A DNA stretch of 64,000 nucleotides, taken from positions 1-64,000 of the forward strand of contig NZ_APHW01000014.1 of assembly GCF_002741985.1 (NCBI RefSeq). Reading direction: 5' to 3'. This DNA is from Vibrio rotiferianus CAIM 577 = LMG 21460. Its GTDB lineage: Bacteria; Pseudomonadota; Gammaproteobacteria; Enterobacterales; Vibrionaceae. This document shows, in pieces, positions 49,776 to 59,347 of this stretch (positions are counted from its first letter, which is position 1; every line of letters begins with the position of its first letter). Under the pieces are notes generated by a model, which saw only the letters and a program-made list of their open reading frames with translations, was not told where the DNA came from and did not search any database. Position numbers and translations under genes: made by a program.

Positions 49776-51266
49776 ATGTCAGGGAAGCGGGTCGCGAAAA
49801 ATACGCTTTTTCAGATAATGAAAATGCTGATCACAACGATAGTTAACCTGTATATGGTTCGCATACTTCTGCAAGAGTTAGGTGTCGAAGGTTACGGTGT
49901 ATTCAATCTAATCGCTGGTGTGTTGGCGTTAATGATGTTCCTAAATGGCGCGATGACCACTTCAAGTCAGCGCTACCTTTCCTATTATTGCACTAAGGTC
50001 TTGTCAGAGAGAAAAAGAGTATTTTCGACAACCAAGCATCTTCACTTATTTGTTGCCTTATTAATCGCTTCCGTTTTGTGGATAGCGCAAGACTTCGTAT
50101 TCAATTCACTTATCAATGTACCAGCAGGGCTGCTTGTGTCTTCACACAGCTTGTACCAAGTGATGGTTATTGGCGTATTTGCCTCTGTTCTCTCCGTACC
50201 ATTTAACGCGCAAATCAACGCCTATGAAGACCTGGGGGTTGATGCGTTTCTTAGCGTGGTTGAATCAGTTTTAAAACTAGCTTCCGCTTTTATTATTGGA
50301 TTCGTTGACAACCCACTGACCGCGCTCGGGGTATTGTTTGTTTCTGTTTCATTTTTAATGCTTTTGGTTAAAGCCCTGTACTGTACAGCTCGTTATCGCG
50401 AGTGTGTTTTATGGAGCTCAACGCTCGACGTTGCGCTGCTGAAAGAAATGGTTGGATTTACTAGTTGGAACTCGTTTGGAGCGGTATGCGGTGTTGCCAG
50501 AGTTCAGGGGCTTGCTATTGTCCTCAATAATTTCTTTGGGGTGACTATTAATGCGGTTTATGCCATTGCGATGCAAGTTAATGGGAAGTTGAAAGAATTT
50601 AGTATCAACATAATGAAGGCGATCAACCCTAAAATCGTCAAGGCTGAAAGTAATGGCCAACGTTCAGAGATGCTCAACCTTTCAATGCAAGCAAGTCGGT
50701 TTAGTTTGTTGCTTTATTCAGTAATCGCTCTTCCTATCTACTTCGAAGCCAAGTTTATATTGTCACTATGGTTAGGAGAGTATCCGCAAGAAGCCGTGCC
50801 TTTTGTGAAGCTGTTTTTAATCTTGTCTTTGGTCAACCTGACGACAATTGGTCTTCAAACGGCGATTCAGGCTATTGGCGATGTTAAGGCGTACCAATCA
50901 ACCATTGGTTCGGTATTACTGCTGACGATTCCTTTTGCTTATGCAGTATTGACGTTAGGTTATCCCGCTTACTCGGTAATCGTTGTTTCTATCGTAATGG
51001 AAGTGGTTTCTTGCTTGATGAGATTTGGCTTTTTGCGCAAGAAAGCGGGGCTGTCCATCAAACGATATGTATTTTATGTTTTGACTAAAGCACTACAAGT
51101 TCTCACACCCACTTGCTTAGTGCTATTCGCATTCACTAGTAGCTATGAGCCTAGCTATCTTCGCGTTATCTCATCCGGATTCATTTCATTTGGCATGATT
51201 GTAGGGCTGACATATTGGCTTGTGCTAAGCACAGAAGAAAAAAATTTAATTCGATTAAAGGTATAA
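49776..51266 (+). CDS. Oligosaccharide flippase (Wzx/MATE-like)
   Basis: A 496-residue membrane protein with 12-14 helices of the polysaccharide transport superfamily, which flips lipid-linked glycan units across the inner membrane. Start RVAKNTLFQIMKMLITTIVNLYMVRILL, then ELGVEGYGVFNLIAGVLALM, is typical of Wzx-type proteins. The ATG at 49776 is used, with TAAGG some ten bases before it. First gene of a five-gene plus-strand run with short gaps, AT-richer than the surrounding core genes, which suggests horizontal gain. Confidence 0.88.
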   Translation: MSGKRVAKNTLFQIMKMLITTIVNLYMVRILLQELGVEGYGVFNLIAGVLALMMFLNGAMTTSSQRYLSYYCTKVLSERKRVFSTTKHLHLFVALLIASVLWIAQDFVFNSLINVPAGLLVSSHSLYQVMVIGVFASVLSVPFNAQINAYEDLGVDAFLSVVESVLKLASAFIIGFVDNPLTALGVLFVSVSFLMLLVKALYCTARYRECVLWSSTLDVALLKEMVGFTSWNSFGAVCGVARVQGLAIVLNNFFGVTINAVYAIAMQVNGKLKEFSINIMKAINPKIVKAESNGQRSEMLNLSMQASRFSLLLYSVIALPIYFEAKFILSLWLGEYPQEAVPFVKLFLILSLVNLTTIGLQTAIQAIGDVKAYQSTIGSVLLLTIPFAYAVLTLGYPAYSVIVVSIVMEVVSCLMRFGFLRKKAGLSIKRYVFYVLTKALQVLTPTCLVLFAFTSSYEPSYLRVISSGFISFGMIVGLTYWLVLSTEEKNLIRLKV

Positions 51267-51270
51267 GGAT

Positions 51271-52410
51271 ATGACTCCAAAGAAGTTGGTTATGGTTGGG
51301 TATACACATGATACCAACCTCGGTGACCAAGTAATTGCCGATAGTGCAGAGTATCTAATTAGGAAAAATGCCCTTGAAGAACAACTTGTTGTTGAACGAT
51401 TTAACCTTAATTATTCCAATGAGTTTAATAGTGCAAAAAAAATTAAGAGAAAATCGATAAACAAAATCCTTAGCAAACTATCACCACGTTCTTCCTTTAA
51501 TTACAAAATTGGCTGCTACAAACGTGATTATAAAAATAAGTTTGATGATGCAGCGGCCATTGTTTTCGCCGGTGGTGGCATGATCAAATATAAGTATCAA
51601 GATTGTTGGGCTCATATTTCAGCACTCGTTGATACTGTTCAAGTTAAGCCATGCCCGATATTTTTTAATGCAGTTGGTGTTGAAGGATATGATCAAGCTG
51701 ATTATAAGTGCCGTTTGCTAAAAGCGAGTTTAAACAACCCATCTGTCAAAATGATCACCACCCGAGATGACTTGAACGTATTGAATGACGGATACATTGA
51801 GACAGACCATATTGAAACTGCACAAGTTGCTGATTCTGCAGTGTTTAGTTCGGAAGTTTATGGTGTAAAGAAAAACTCGACTGATCGAGTTGGCGTCGGC
51901 TTGGTTCGTTCAAAAATATTCAAAGACAATGGTCTTGACTTTAATAGGGAGCAAGTGATTGCTTTCTACGCGTCTTTGCTTTCTGAACTGGAATCGAGAG
52001 GACAAGAGTATCAACTATTTACCAATGGGCTAAAAAGCGATGTCGATATTCTCATTGACTTAGAAAATTATATGGGTAAGCCCCTTCACATTATCGAACC
52101 TCAAACTCCTCAAGAACTGGTGGAGCTGATCGCCACGTTTAAATGTACGGTTGCTGCTAGGTTACATGCATGCATTATTTCATACTCACTCAAAGTACCT
52201 GTGGCTGGGTTGGTATGGAATAACAAAGTCAAGATGTTTGGTGATTGTATTGGTTACCCAGATCGATTTTTTACCTACGAGCAATTTGATGCCAAGTCGA
52301 TTGTCGACCGTTTGATGCAGTCTGTTGAGGAGGGTTATGAGCCTAAACGCTATGAACAATATAGACAGACTGTGAACGCTAGCATCAACAAAATGATATC
52401 TATGATTTAG
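51271..52410 (+). CDS. Polysaccharide pyruvyl transferase family protein
   Basis: A 379-residue protein of the pyruvyl transferase (CsaB/WcaK) family. Members move pyruvate from PEP to a sugar; some act in other glycosyl-type transfers. Signs: MVGYTHDTNLGDQVIADSAEYL at the start, IVFAGGGMIKYK in the middle, and the late VAARLHACIISYSLKVPVAG, which is the conserved R-x-H-A block. TAAGGA lies upstream, five bases after the flippase stop. Confidence 0.88.
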   Translation: MTPKKLVMVGYTHDTNLGDQVIADSAEYLIRKNALEEQLVVERFNLNYSNEFNSAKKIKRKSINKILSKLSPRSSFNYKIGCYKRDYKNKFDDAAAIVFAGGGMIKYKYQDCWAHISALVDTVQVKPCPIFFNAVGVEGYDQADYKCRLLKASLNNPSVKMITTRDDLNVLNDGYIETDHIETAQVADSAVFSSEVYGVKKNSTDRVGVGLVRSKIFKDNGLDFNREQVIAFYASLLSELESRGQEYQLFTNGLKSDVDILIDLENYMGKPLHIIEPQTPQELVELIATFKCTVAARLHACIISYSLKVPVAGLVWNNKVKMFGDCIGYPDRFFTYEQFDAKSIVDRLMQSVEEGYEPKRYEQYRQTVNASINKMISMI

Positions 52411-52419
52411 GAGCGAATT

Positions 52420-53136
52420 ATGAATGTTGCATTGATTTTTGCTGGTGGTGTGGGAACCCGTATGCAAAATAGTACCAAACCCAAGCAGTTTTTAGAGCTA
52501 TATAATAAGCCGGTCATTGTTTATACATTGGAAAAATTTGAAGAGAACCCAAACATTGATGCCATTGTTGTTGTTTGCGTCGAACCATGGATTGACTATT
52601 TAAGGAAGTTACTTTTCAAGTTTGATATTCAAAAAGTGAAATTTATTATTCCGGGCGGTGAAAGTGGCCAAGAATCCATATTTAATGGGTTGTGTAAAAT
52701 AGAAGAAGAATTTGACCATAACTCCGTTGTATTAATACATGATGGAGTGAGACCTCTGATTAATGATGACATCATCAATCGTAATATTGAGGCGGTGAAA
52801 AGCCATGGCAGTGCCATCACGACGTGTCCACCAGTAGAAACATTTGTCTTGGTTGATAATGATGATGTTGTTCAGAATGTTCATGACCGCTCTTTATCAC
52901 GCTTAGCAAAAGCGCCACAAAGTTTCTATTTAAAGGACATTCTTCAAGTACATAGGCAGGCGAGGGAAGAAGGTTATATTGACGCAATCGATTCTTGCTC
53001 ACTGATGACCACATACGGACACGATGTACGCTTGGTATCCGGCATATCTGAAAATATTAAAATAACGTCTCCAATCGATTTCTTTATATTTAAAGCGATC
53101 ATTGATACTCAAGAAAACTTACAGGTGTTTGGTTAA
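52420..53136 (+). CDS. IspD/TarI-type cytidylyltransferase
   Basis: A 238-residue CTP:sugar- or polyol-phosphate cytidylyltransferase. The CTP-binding signature is FAGGVGTRMQNSTKPKQFLEL, here GGVGTRM with KPKQF, and VLIHDGVRPLI and SRLAKAPQSFYLKDI follow. The genomic setting with LicD argues for a ribitol-5-phosphate or similar enzyme (TarI, Bcs1, human CRPPA type) rather than for the isoprenoid enzyme IspD, whose usual neighbour ispF is absent. The product would be a CDP-activated donor. Confidence 0.85.
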   Translation: MNVALIFAGGVGTRMQNSTKPKQFLELYNKPVIVYTLEKFEENPNIDAIVVVCVEPWIDYLRKLLFKFDIQKVKFIIPGGESGQESIFNGLCKIEEEFDHNSVVLIHDGVRPLINDDIINRNIEAVKSHGSAITTCPPVETFVLVDNDDVVQNVHDRSLSRLAKAPQSFYLKDILQVHRQAREEGYIDAIDSCSLMTTYGHDVRLVSGISENIKITSPIDFFIFKAIIDTQENLQVFG

Positions 53137-53140
53137 TGTT

Positions 53141-54175
53141 ATGATTGAACAGAAGCAAAGTATCTTAACTGACGATAATAAAGATATTTATACTGCATTA
53201 TCTGATTGGGACGTGCTTAGAGATAAAACGGTATTAATTACTGGGGCAACTGGCATGCTGGCAGCCTGTGTTGTTCGCTTTTTGGTTTACTTAAATAAAG
53301 TCGACAATTTAAATATCAATATCTTAATCTTGGCTCGAAATAAGCAGCGAGTGATGGACACCTTTGGTGAAACCGCAAATGAGTTTACTTGTTTCTATCA
53401 GGACGTTTGTGAGCCACTAGACTATCAAGGCCACATAGACTTTGTGATCCATGCGGCGAGTAGTGCAAGCCCATACCATATAAAAAACGATCCTGTGGGT
53501 ATCATCAAAGCAAATGTTCAAGGCACTTCAAATCTATTGGAGCTTGTCAAAGACATGCACGTAAGCAACTTCTTGTTTCTTTCCACCCGTGAAGTCTATG
53601 GAGAGGTATTGGACGTTGAATACATAGAAGAGACGGATTTTGGTCACTTCGACCCTCTTGATGCAAGATCGTGCTACCCAGAAAGCAAGCGCCTTGCGGA
53701 GACAATGCTCCAGAGTTATGCCGTCCAGTATGGATTAACGTTTAATTCGGTTCGCATTGCTCATTCTTATGGGCCTGGCATGTTTCTCAATGATGGCAGA
53801 GTAATGTCAGATTTGCTTGGGGATGTGGTTAACGATAAGCCTATTGTATTAAAAAGTGATGGCAGTGCGATTCGTTCATTTTGCTATGTCACCGATGCCG
53901 TTTCTGCTCTGTTACTAGTGATGCTAAAGGGAGAAAAGAACACGGCTTACAACATTGCCAATGAGAACGATGAGGTATCGATTCTTCAGCTTTCAACATT
54001 GCTAACCAAGCTTAGTGGAGATAAACACTCTGTAGTCCATGAGATCGCCACTGACAGCGCGTATTGCCAATACAAGAGAACGAAGCTATCTACCAACAAG
54101 CTAGAAGCATTGCAATGGCGGCCACATGTTGCGTTAAACGATGGCTTGCAGAAGACGATTTCATACTATAGGTAA
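53141..54175 (+). CDS. Extended SDR (NAD-dependent epimerase/dehydratase)
   Basis: A 344-residue extended short-chain dehydrogenase. NAD site VLITGATGMLAACVVRFL (residues 28-45), DFVIHAASSASPYH, FLSTREVYGE (Ser/Thr position) and the catalytic tyrosine in RSCYPESKRLAE. It resembles nucleotide-sugar epimerases and UDP-glucuronate decarboxylases. Beside a cytidylyltransferase it may reduce or epimerise the precursor of the CDP donor; the substrate is unknown. It starts five bases after the previous stop. Confidence 0.8.
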   Translation: MIEQKQSILTDDNKDIYTALSDWDVLRDKTVLITGATGMLAACVVRFLVYLNKVDNLNINILILARNKQRVMDTFGETANEFTCFYQDVCEPLDYQGHIDFVIHAASSASPYHIKNDPVGIIKANVQGTSNLLELVKDMHVSNFLFLSTREVYGEVLDVEYIEETDFGHFDPLDARSCYPESKRLAETMLQSYAVQYGLTFNSVRIAHSYGPGMFLNDGRVMSDLLGDVVNDKPIVLKSDGSAIRSFCYVTDAVSALLLVMLKGEKNTAYNIANENDEVSILQLSTLLTKLSGDKHSVVHEIATDSAYCQYKRTKLSTNKLEALQWRPHVALNDGLQKTISYYR

Positions 54176-54181
54176 ATCAAT

Positions 54182-54993
54182 TTGAAACAACTAACTTTCG
54201 AGCAGCTCCGCAGTGTCCAGATGTCGATACTTGATAAGGTGCATGATTTTTGCAAACAGCATCAACTTGACTACTCGTTGGCGGGGGGGGCTCACTTCTT
54301 GGAGCTATTCGACATAAAGGTTACATACCTTGGGACGATGATATAGACATCATGATGCCTCGGGATGACTACGAATATTTACTCGACAATTTTACACGCG
54401 AGAATCCAGACTTTACCTTTTTTAACCTAAATTCGGAGCCAAACCCTTATCCTTTTTTGTTTAGTAAGTTATCGCTTAATGGCTCAGAGATCTCTAATGG
54501 GCGCATTAAGGGCGTAGGGATAAACATTGATATATTCCCAATAGATAGTTTAGGAAAAAACCAAGCAACGGCGAAGTTTCGCTTCTCTTTGATGAAAGTG
54601 TTGAATCTCTTTCCTAGGGTACAGCGTTCAAGAAAGAAACGATCTAACCCACTCGCTGAGAGGGTGCTTCGCTTGTCTCAGAAATTAGTTCGGGTAATTC
54701 CAACACATTGGTTTTTGCGTGCTATTGAGAGTTTGTGCTCACACCGATTGGTGAGGCAATCTGGTTTCGCAGTCAGTATCGGAAGTAGCTATTTGTCTAA
54801 GGAGTTGTGTGAAGCCTCTCTGTATCATGAATACACGACCGTTGAGTTTGAAGATCGGCATTACCAAAGCATTGTGCGCTACGAAGATTATTTATCGATG
54901 ATCTATGGAGACTATATGCAAATGCCTAAAAAACAAGATCGTGAGAATCACGATAATGTCGGCTATATTCAAGAACACTTGCTACCGATGTAG
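54182..54993 (+). pseudogene. LicD-family phosphotransferase, frame broken at a G8 run
   Basis: LicD proteins (relatives of human fukutin) transfer phosphocholine or polyol phosphates from CDP donors onto glycans. Frame one runs from a TTG at 54182 (KQLTFEQLRSVQMSILDKVH to DYSLAGGA), then breaks at eight G (54283-54290). Frame two gives SLLGAIRHKGYIPWDDDIDI, the catalytic block, then the rest. Six G would read YSLAGGSLLGAIRH, matching the family spacing Y-x-L-x-x-G-T/S-L-L-G-A, about 269 residues. A shorter start at 54352 would lose the active site. Confidence 0.85.
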
Positions 54994-55119
54994 TGATAAA
55001 TAGCCTGGTGTTTATTTGTGTACGCATAGGTCACTGGGCTAGTCATTCTGATCTTCAAGGTGCATTACTGTTTGAGACAAGATAGAATTCTTTTCTTTTT
55101 TATAGCAGACCTAACACGC

Positions 55120-55635
55120 ATGCATCCTTCACTTCGATACATTCAAGGTTACCCTCAGAACATCGTTGAGCAAGTTAGCTCACTGGTAGACAGTGGCAAG
55201 CTGGTACCTTGGTTCGAAAAACGCTACCCAGATAGACACCAAATCAAAAGTGAGAAGGCGCTTTATGAGTACGCAATAGCGATCAAGAACCGCTACATGA
55301 AGAAGGCGGCGCCAATCAGTAAAGTCATTTACGATAAGAAAATTCATGTGGTGAACAACGCACTTGGGTTGCACAGTGTGATTAGCCGCAACCACGGTGG
55401 TAAACTGAAATCGAAGAATGAAATTCGCATTGCAAACGTGTTTAAAGATGCACCAGAAGCACTATTACGTATGCTGGTGGTGCATGAGTTGGCTCATACT
55501 CGTGAGAAAAATCATGATAAAGCATTTTATCAACTGTGCTGCTACATGGAGCCGGAGTATCACCAGCTCGAATTTGATGCTCGTCTGTTTATGATGTACC
55601 TCGATTTAAAAGCGGATTCGAATGAAGAACAATAA
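55120..55635 (+). CDS. YgjP-like metallopeptidase-fold protein
   Basis: A 171-residue protein of the YgjP/DUF45 (SprT-like zincin) group. The zinc motif is [21 protein letters not shown] (HELAH with a third His eight residues on), near residue 130. The E. coli relative was reported as a nucleotide-related hydrolase, so the physiological role is open. The ATG at 55120 ([11 protein letters not shown]) is chosen by content. Its end overlaps the rlmF start by 14 bases. Confidence 0.82.
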   Translation: MHPSLRYIQGYPQNIVEQVSSLVDSGKLVPWFEKRYPDRHQIKSEKALYEYAIAIKNRYMKKAAPISKVIYDKKIHVVNNALGLHSVISRNHGGKLKSKNEIRIANVFKDAPEALLRMLVVHELAHTREKNHDKAFYQLCCYMEPEYHQLEFDARLFMMYLDLKADSNEEQ

Positions 55636-56749
55636 TCACAACGCGAAACAAGCTCAGCCGAAAACGACGCCCCAGAAAACGGGCAAAGATGCAACTAAGG
55701 TTAAGTCAAAGCGAGTGAAAAACAAACCCGCAGCGAAAGTAAATGCTTCGGCAAAAAAGAGTGATGTCGAGTTTATTAAAATCGCCAAGAGTGGTCTGCA
55801 TGAGCGTAATGCTCATAACGGCCGCTACGATTTTAAAAAACTGGTGATAGCCGAACCTCAGCTCAAACCATTTGTAATCAAGAACCCGAAAGGGGAAGAC
55901 TCAATTAACTTCTCCGATCCAAAAGCGGTCAAGATGCTAAACAAAGCATTGTTAGCGGCGTACTACGATATAGAGTTTTGGGACATTCCTGATACTTACT
56001 TGTGTCCGCCGATCCCAGGACGCGCTGACTATGTCCATCGTGTTGCAGAATTGCTCGATGGTGAAGCCAAAGGAAAATATCTGCACCAAAATGTGCGAGC
56101 GCTTGATGTCGGTGTTGGTGCAAACTGCATTTATCCAATTGTAGGTGTAACCCAATATGGTTGGCACTATACAGGTAGCGATGTTGATCCAAAGTCGATT
56201 GAATCAGCTCAAGCAATCGTCACTCGTAACGCATCATTAAACGGGAAGATTGGACTGGTGCAGCAAGGCGATGAGTCGAATATTTATCGTGGTATCATCC
56301 AGCCGAACGATCGTTATGATGTTACTACCTGTAACCCTCCATTTCACCGCTCAGCAGAAGAAGCTGCGATGGGTAGCCAGCGTAAGCTTGATAACTTAAA
56401 AGCTAACCAACGTAAGAAGGGTGTGAAGGTTCAAGCCAATCAAGGAAAAGCGAATAAACCAGCGCTTAACTTTGGTGGGCAAAATGCCGAGCTTTGGTGT
56501 GAAGGTGGAGAAGCTGCCTTCATTCGTAAAATGGCGAATGAAAGCCAAGCTTTCAGTGCACAGGTTCTTTGGTTTACTACCTTAATCTCAAAGAAAGACA
56601 ACGTTCGACCGATGCGAAAACAATTAGAGAAGCTGGGCGTTAAAGCGATTAGAGTGGTTGAAATGAGTCAAGGCCAAAAGATCAGTCGTTTTATGGCTTG
56701 GTCTTATATGGATAAGCAGCAAAGAAAAGAGTGGATTGCATTGAAGTAG
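55622..56749 (+). CDS. rlmF: 23S rRNA m6A1618 methyltransferase
   Basis: Methylates N6 of A1618 of 23S rRNA (EC 2.1.1.181). The 375 residues have a lysine-rich N-terminal 55 residues, then the conserved [16 protein letters not shown] (here [16 protein letters not shown]), the SAM motif [15 protein letters not shown] and the N6-adenine motif [13 protein letters not shown]. The start overlaps the upstream gene. A terminator follows. Confidence 0.95.
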   Translation: MKNNNHNAKQAQPKTTPQKTGKDATKVKSKRVKNKPAAKVNASAKKSDVEFIKIAKSGLHERNAHNGRYDFKKLVIAEPQLKPFVIKNPKGEDSINFSDPKAVKMLNKALLAAYYDIEFWDIPDTYLCPPIPGRADYVHRVAELLDGEAKGKYLHQNVRALDVGVGANCIYPIVGVTQYGWHYTGSDVDPKSIESAQAIVTRNASLNGKIGLVQQGDESNIYRGIIQPNDRYDVTTCNPPFHRSAEEAAMGSQRKLDNLKANQRKKGVKVQANQGKANKPALNFGGQNAELWCEGGEAAFIRKMANESQAFSAQVLWFTTLISKKDNVRPMRKQLEKLGVKAIRVVEMSQGQKISRFMAWSYMDKQQRKEWIALK

Positions 56750-56768
56750 TTCAAACAATAAGAAAAGT

Positions 56769-56803
56769 TAAAAGCCCGCTGAGAATATCAGCGGGCTTTT
56801 CTT
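56769..56803. terminator. Bidirectional terminator after rlmF
   Basis: AAAAGCCCGCTGA, loop GAATA, TCAGCGGGCTTTT followed by CTTT on the plus strand, and A/T-rich on the other side; it serves rlmF and the converging lipoprotein gene. Confidence 0.9.
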
Positions 56804-57210
56804 TATGGCGTTGTATAAGGGATACAATCAATAGATTCTAAGGGAACGAATACATCCAGCTTCGCATAGTACAAACCACAGCTGTCGCCTCGGACTTGCA
56901 ATGTGTATTGATCAGGCAAATCCGTGTAGCTACCGTCAAGTAGCAAGTTGTCTTTGCCTTTCACTCTCCCTTTCTCTATCAGTAAGTGAGGTGACGTTTC
57001 AAAGACATTTCCTGCAACTCTAGGGGCCGGTGTGTTTTGAATTTCTGCGATCGCACTCTGCACTTCGATAACAGCTTGGGGTGTTGTATTTACACTTAGT
57101 GCTTCGATAGGAGAGTCAGCAACTGCTTGGCATCCGGTTACCGCGAGTGATGAACCTAGTACTAATGCAAGTGTAAGGCCTTTGCTTGGGAAGTTATTGG
57201 ATATCAACAT
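56803..57210 (-). CDS. Small lipoprotein of unknown function
   Basis: A 135-residue protein with a lipoprotein signal (lipobox LAVTGC, cysteine near residue 27), then a mature part with GNVFETSPHLLIEKGRVKGKDNLLLDG and a C-terminal CGLYYAKLDVFVPLESIDCIP holding two cysteines. I do not recognise it. Gln at +2 suggests outer-membrane sorting. Its start overlaps the end of the S41 protease gene by 17 bases, so the two are probably coupled. Confidence 0.75.
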   Translation of the reverse strand: MLISNNFPSKGLTLALVLGSSLAVTGCQAVADSPIEALSVNTTPQAVIEVQSAIAEIQNTPAPRVAGNVFETSPHLLIEKGRVKGKDNLLLDGSYTDLPDQYTLQVRGDSCGLYYAKLDVFVPLESIDCIPYTTP

Positions 57211-58774
57211 GAATCGCCTCTGTTTTCAAAGGAGAACGCAAGTCCATGATTGCTGGTGAAGACGAATCTAATGGCATTGAGTTGAAGCTTACTGGTGAAA
57301 CTTGCGGGCATACACCAGTGTCCATGTAGTTTAACGCAGCCGCAAGCATGCCTTCCGACGTGTCACCAAGTGGTTTAGAGAGATCATCCCCAACCAAGCA
57401 ACCTTCCACCTTGTTATCTAAACCAAGCGTACTGTTTGCCATGTTTTTAGAGGTTGGGATGAATCCATCTGCGAAATCTCCAAAGCCTTTCTCATTCGCT
57501 GATTTAAACTGGATCGTATAGTAGTTTGTGCCACAATTTTGCTCAGGTGCGAACCCATATGGCTTACCCGTCGTGGTTGAACCGATTTGAATGACGTCTA
57601 CATCTATCCCACGCAGTGCGTTTATCAGTAACTCACTCGAAGAGGCCGTTCCGCCAGAGGTTAATACATAGACTTTAGTGGCTGACAGTGTAGGCAGAGG
57701 TTCATCAGAGTAACGACCTGCTGCCCAGTCAATAGCGACGTTGGTGAACTTGTAAGTGTTTGCACCTGCTTGTGTGTTCTTCATGACTTTATCATTGTGA
57801 ATGAGCTCGCTAAATACGCGGTTTTGGCCTGCGCCACTGAGCATGTAACCGACTTGAGATGACTGTAGTACCAAGCCACCACCGTTGTAACGGAGGTCAA
57901 CAACGACCTCATCAACTTGCGCTTCTGATAGTTTAATAAACGCATTGATCAGTGGGGTCTGCGCACTAGGTTCAAATGAGTTGTACTGAAGGTAACCGAC
58001 TTTTTTGCCATTATAGTTAATGACTTTCGCATTGCGGACTGGGGATGTCACAACATCTGTAGCAGTTAATGTGACGGTTTTAGTTTGTCCGCTGACACTC
58101 TCAAACGTAAAAGTATAGTCTTGGTTCAGGTTCGGATTGAATAAGGTCGCATTAATAAAGTCTATGTCGGACTGGCTACCAGTATTGACAACATCAATGG
58201 AATTAATCGCAATTAGTTTATCACCACGAGCGATGCCATTTAGCGAAGCGGGTGAAGCATCCTCAGTGTAAGAGATTCTGACATCTCTTGGCTGAGTGCC
58301 TCGAATGAAGGACCAATTGAATCCAAACCCAGCAACAAGGCCAGACTGTGATGATTTCATGTCCTCTTCATAAGGTACCGTGAAATGGAAACGATCTTTC
58401 GGCTTGCCAGTTTGTGTCACTTCAGGTGTCACTAAGGTGTTGAAATAATCAACCACTGTGCGGTAGTTACTTGGATTGTTATCTGGTACTTCGTCATACC
58501 AAAGATAAGTTTCATTGGTAAATGCACGTAAGAACATCTTTTCTTGTAAAGAGGAACCGGCTTGGTCTGGGTATGCTGTGTTTCCTGCATACGGGTCTAA
58601 ACCTGTTCGCGGATTTTCGCATTTATTCGCGAAGTCGCTAGAAGACTGACTAAAATCTCCTGCCTTCCAAACGGAATTGGTCGTCGTATTGGTGTTAGAA
58701 GATGAATCGCCACCTCCACAACCTTGAAGTAATGCAAGGGTCACTGCCGTTATCAATGAATACTTAAACTGCAT
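57194..58774 (-). CDS. S41-family protease, lipoprotein
   Basis: A 526-residue periplasmic C-terminal-processing-type serine protease. The signal ends with lipobox LLQGC (cysteine at 19), and GGGDSSSNTNTTTN forms a flexible linker. A PDZ-like part is at about 165-235 (LNGIARGDKLIAINSIDVV), and the catalytic serine is in TSGGTASSSELLINALRG with the lysine in GSTTTGKPYGF. The tail after 480 is unusual. The substrate is unknown; the downstream lipoprotein may be a partner. Confidence 0.88.
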   Translation of the reverse strand: MQFKYSLITAVTLALLQGCGGGDSSSNTNTTTNSVWKAGDFSQSSSDFANKCENPRTGLDPYAGNTAYPDQAGSSLQEKMFLRAFTNETYLWYDEVPDNNPSNYRTVVDYFNTLVTPEVTQTGKPKDRFHFTVPYEEDMKSSQSGLVAGFGFNWSFIRGTQPRDVRISYTEDASPASLNGIARGDKLIAINSIDVVNTGSQSDIDFINATLFNPNLNQDYTFTFESVSGQTKTVTLTATDVVTSPVRNAKVINYNGKKVGYLQYNSFEPSAQTPLINAFIKLSEAQVDEVVVDLRYNGGGLVLQSSQVGYMLSGAGQNRVFSELIHNDKVMKNTQAGANTYKFTNVAIDWAAGRYSDEPLPTLSATKVYVLTSGGTASSSELLINALRGIDVDVIQIGSTTTGKPYGFAPEQNCGTNYYTIQFKSANEKGFGDFADGFIPTSKNMANSTLGLDNKVEGCLVGDDLSKPLGDTSEGMLAAALNYMDTGVCPQVSPVSFNSMPLDSSSPAIMDLRSPLKTEAIHVDIQ

Positions 58775-59113
58775 GAAATTATTTCCTTATAAATTATGTA
58801 GTTATAATTGTTGTTTATGTTGATTTTTCTTTTCTAGGGTTGATGAATGTATAAATTTATCCAGTTTTTGCGCAAGTTTATATTTTGATTGTGTGACATG
58901 GTATGCATAAAGGTTGGAGTAAGGTATTGATATTCAGACATTAGGAGCGACTAATTATCTTTAAGTAATAGGCGTAAGCGGTATTCTCGACGAGTTTGCT
59001 CAAAAGATATGCTCTGGAGCAAGTTCAAAGTGGGAGTTTAGGGATATGATTGAGAGGTCAATGATCTAATCAGTCTATGACGAGTGTTACTAACACTGAT
59101 AAGGGAGGGCGTT
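58775..59113. other. Gap between S41 protease gene and small membrane protein gene
   Basis: 339 bases, AT-rich at the left end (promoter of the S41 gene). No gene, repeat or clear hairpin was seen. GATAAGGGAGGGC at the right edge is the ribosome site of the next gene. Confidence 0.4.
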
Positions 59114-59347
59114 ATGGAGTTTGAATTTTTTGTCCCATGCCAACCAGATTGGTTATGTCAGCCATTCATGACCGTGTTTACGATACTGCTTGTCATCGGG
59201 CTCATTGCTTTCATACGTATTGTTTATTTAGAGTACCTAAGCATTCAAAAAAGAACCAAAGTGAGACGCTTGCGGAAACTGACCAAGCAGCAGCGTGAGC
59301 AACTACGCCGCCGCTACCCAAGAAAAAATACCAACAAGTTAAGATAA
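59114..59347 (+). CDS. Small single-pass membrane protein
   Basis: A 77-residue protein with one hydrophobic segment (about residues 18-40, MTVFTILLVIGLIAFIRIVY) and a very basic tail rich in Arg and Lys (KVRRLRKLTKQQREQLRRR). I do not recognise it. The tail may bind nucleic acid or acidic lipid. The ATG at 59114, with GGGAGGG directly upstream, is preferred over one at 59084. It overlaps the end of the convergent PilW-like gene by nine bases. Confidence 0.65.
   Translation: MEFEFFVPCQPDWLCQPFMTVFTILLVIGLIAFIRIVYLEYLSIQKRTKVRRLRKLTKQQREQLRRRYPRKNTNKLR

Noticed and set aside
52420..53136. Housekeeping ispD
   Set aside because: The setting (flippase, LicD) and the absence of ispF favour a TarI-type enzyme. 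I cannot exclude IspD activity.
54352..54993. A standalone protein starting at MMPRDDYEYLL
   Set aside because: It is the C-terminal part of the LicD protein; the catalytic block lies just upstream in the same frame.
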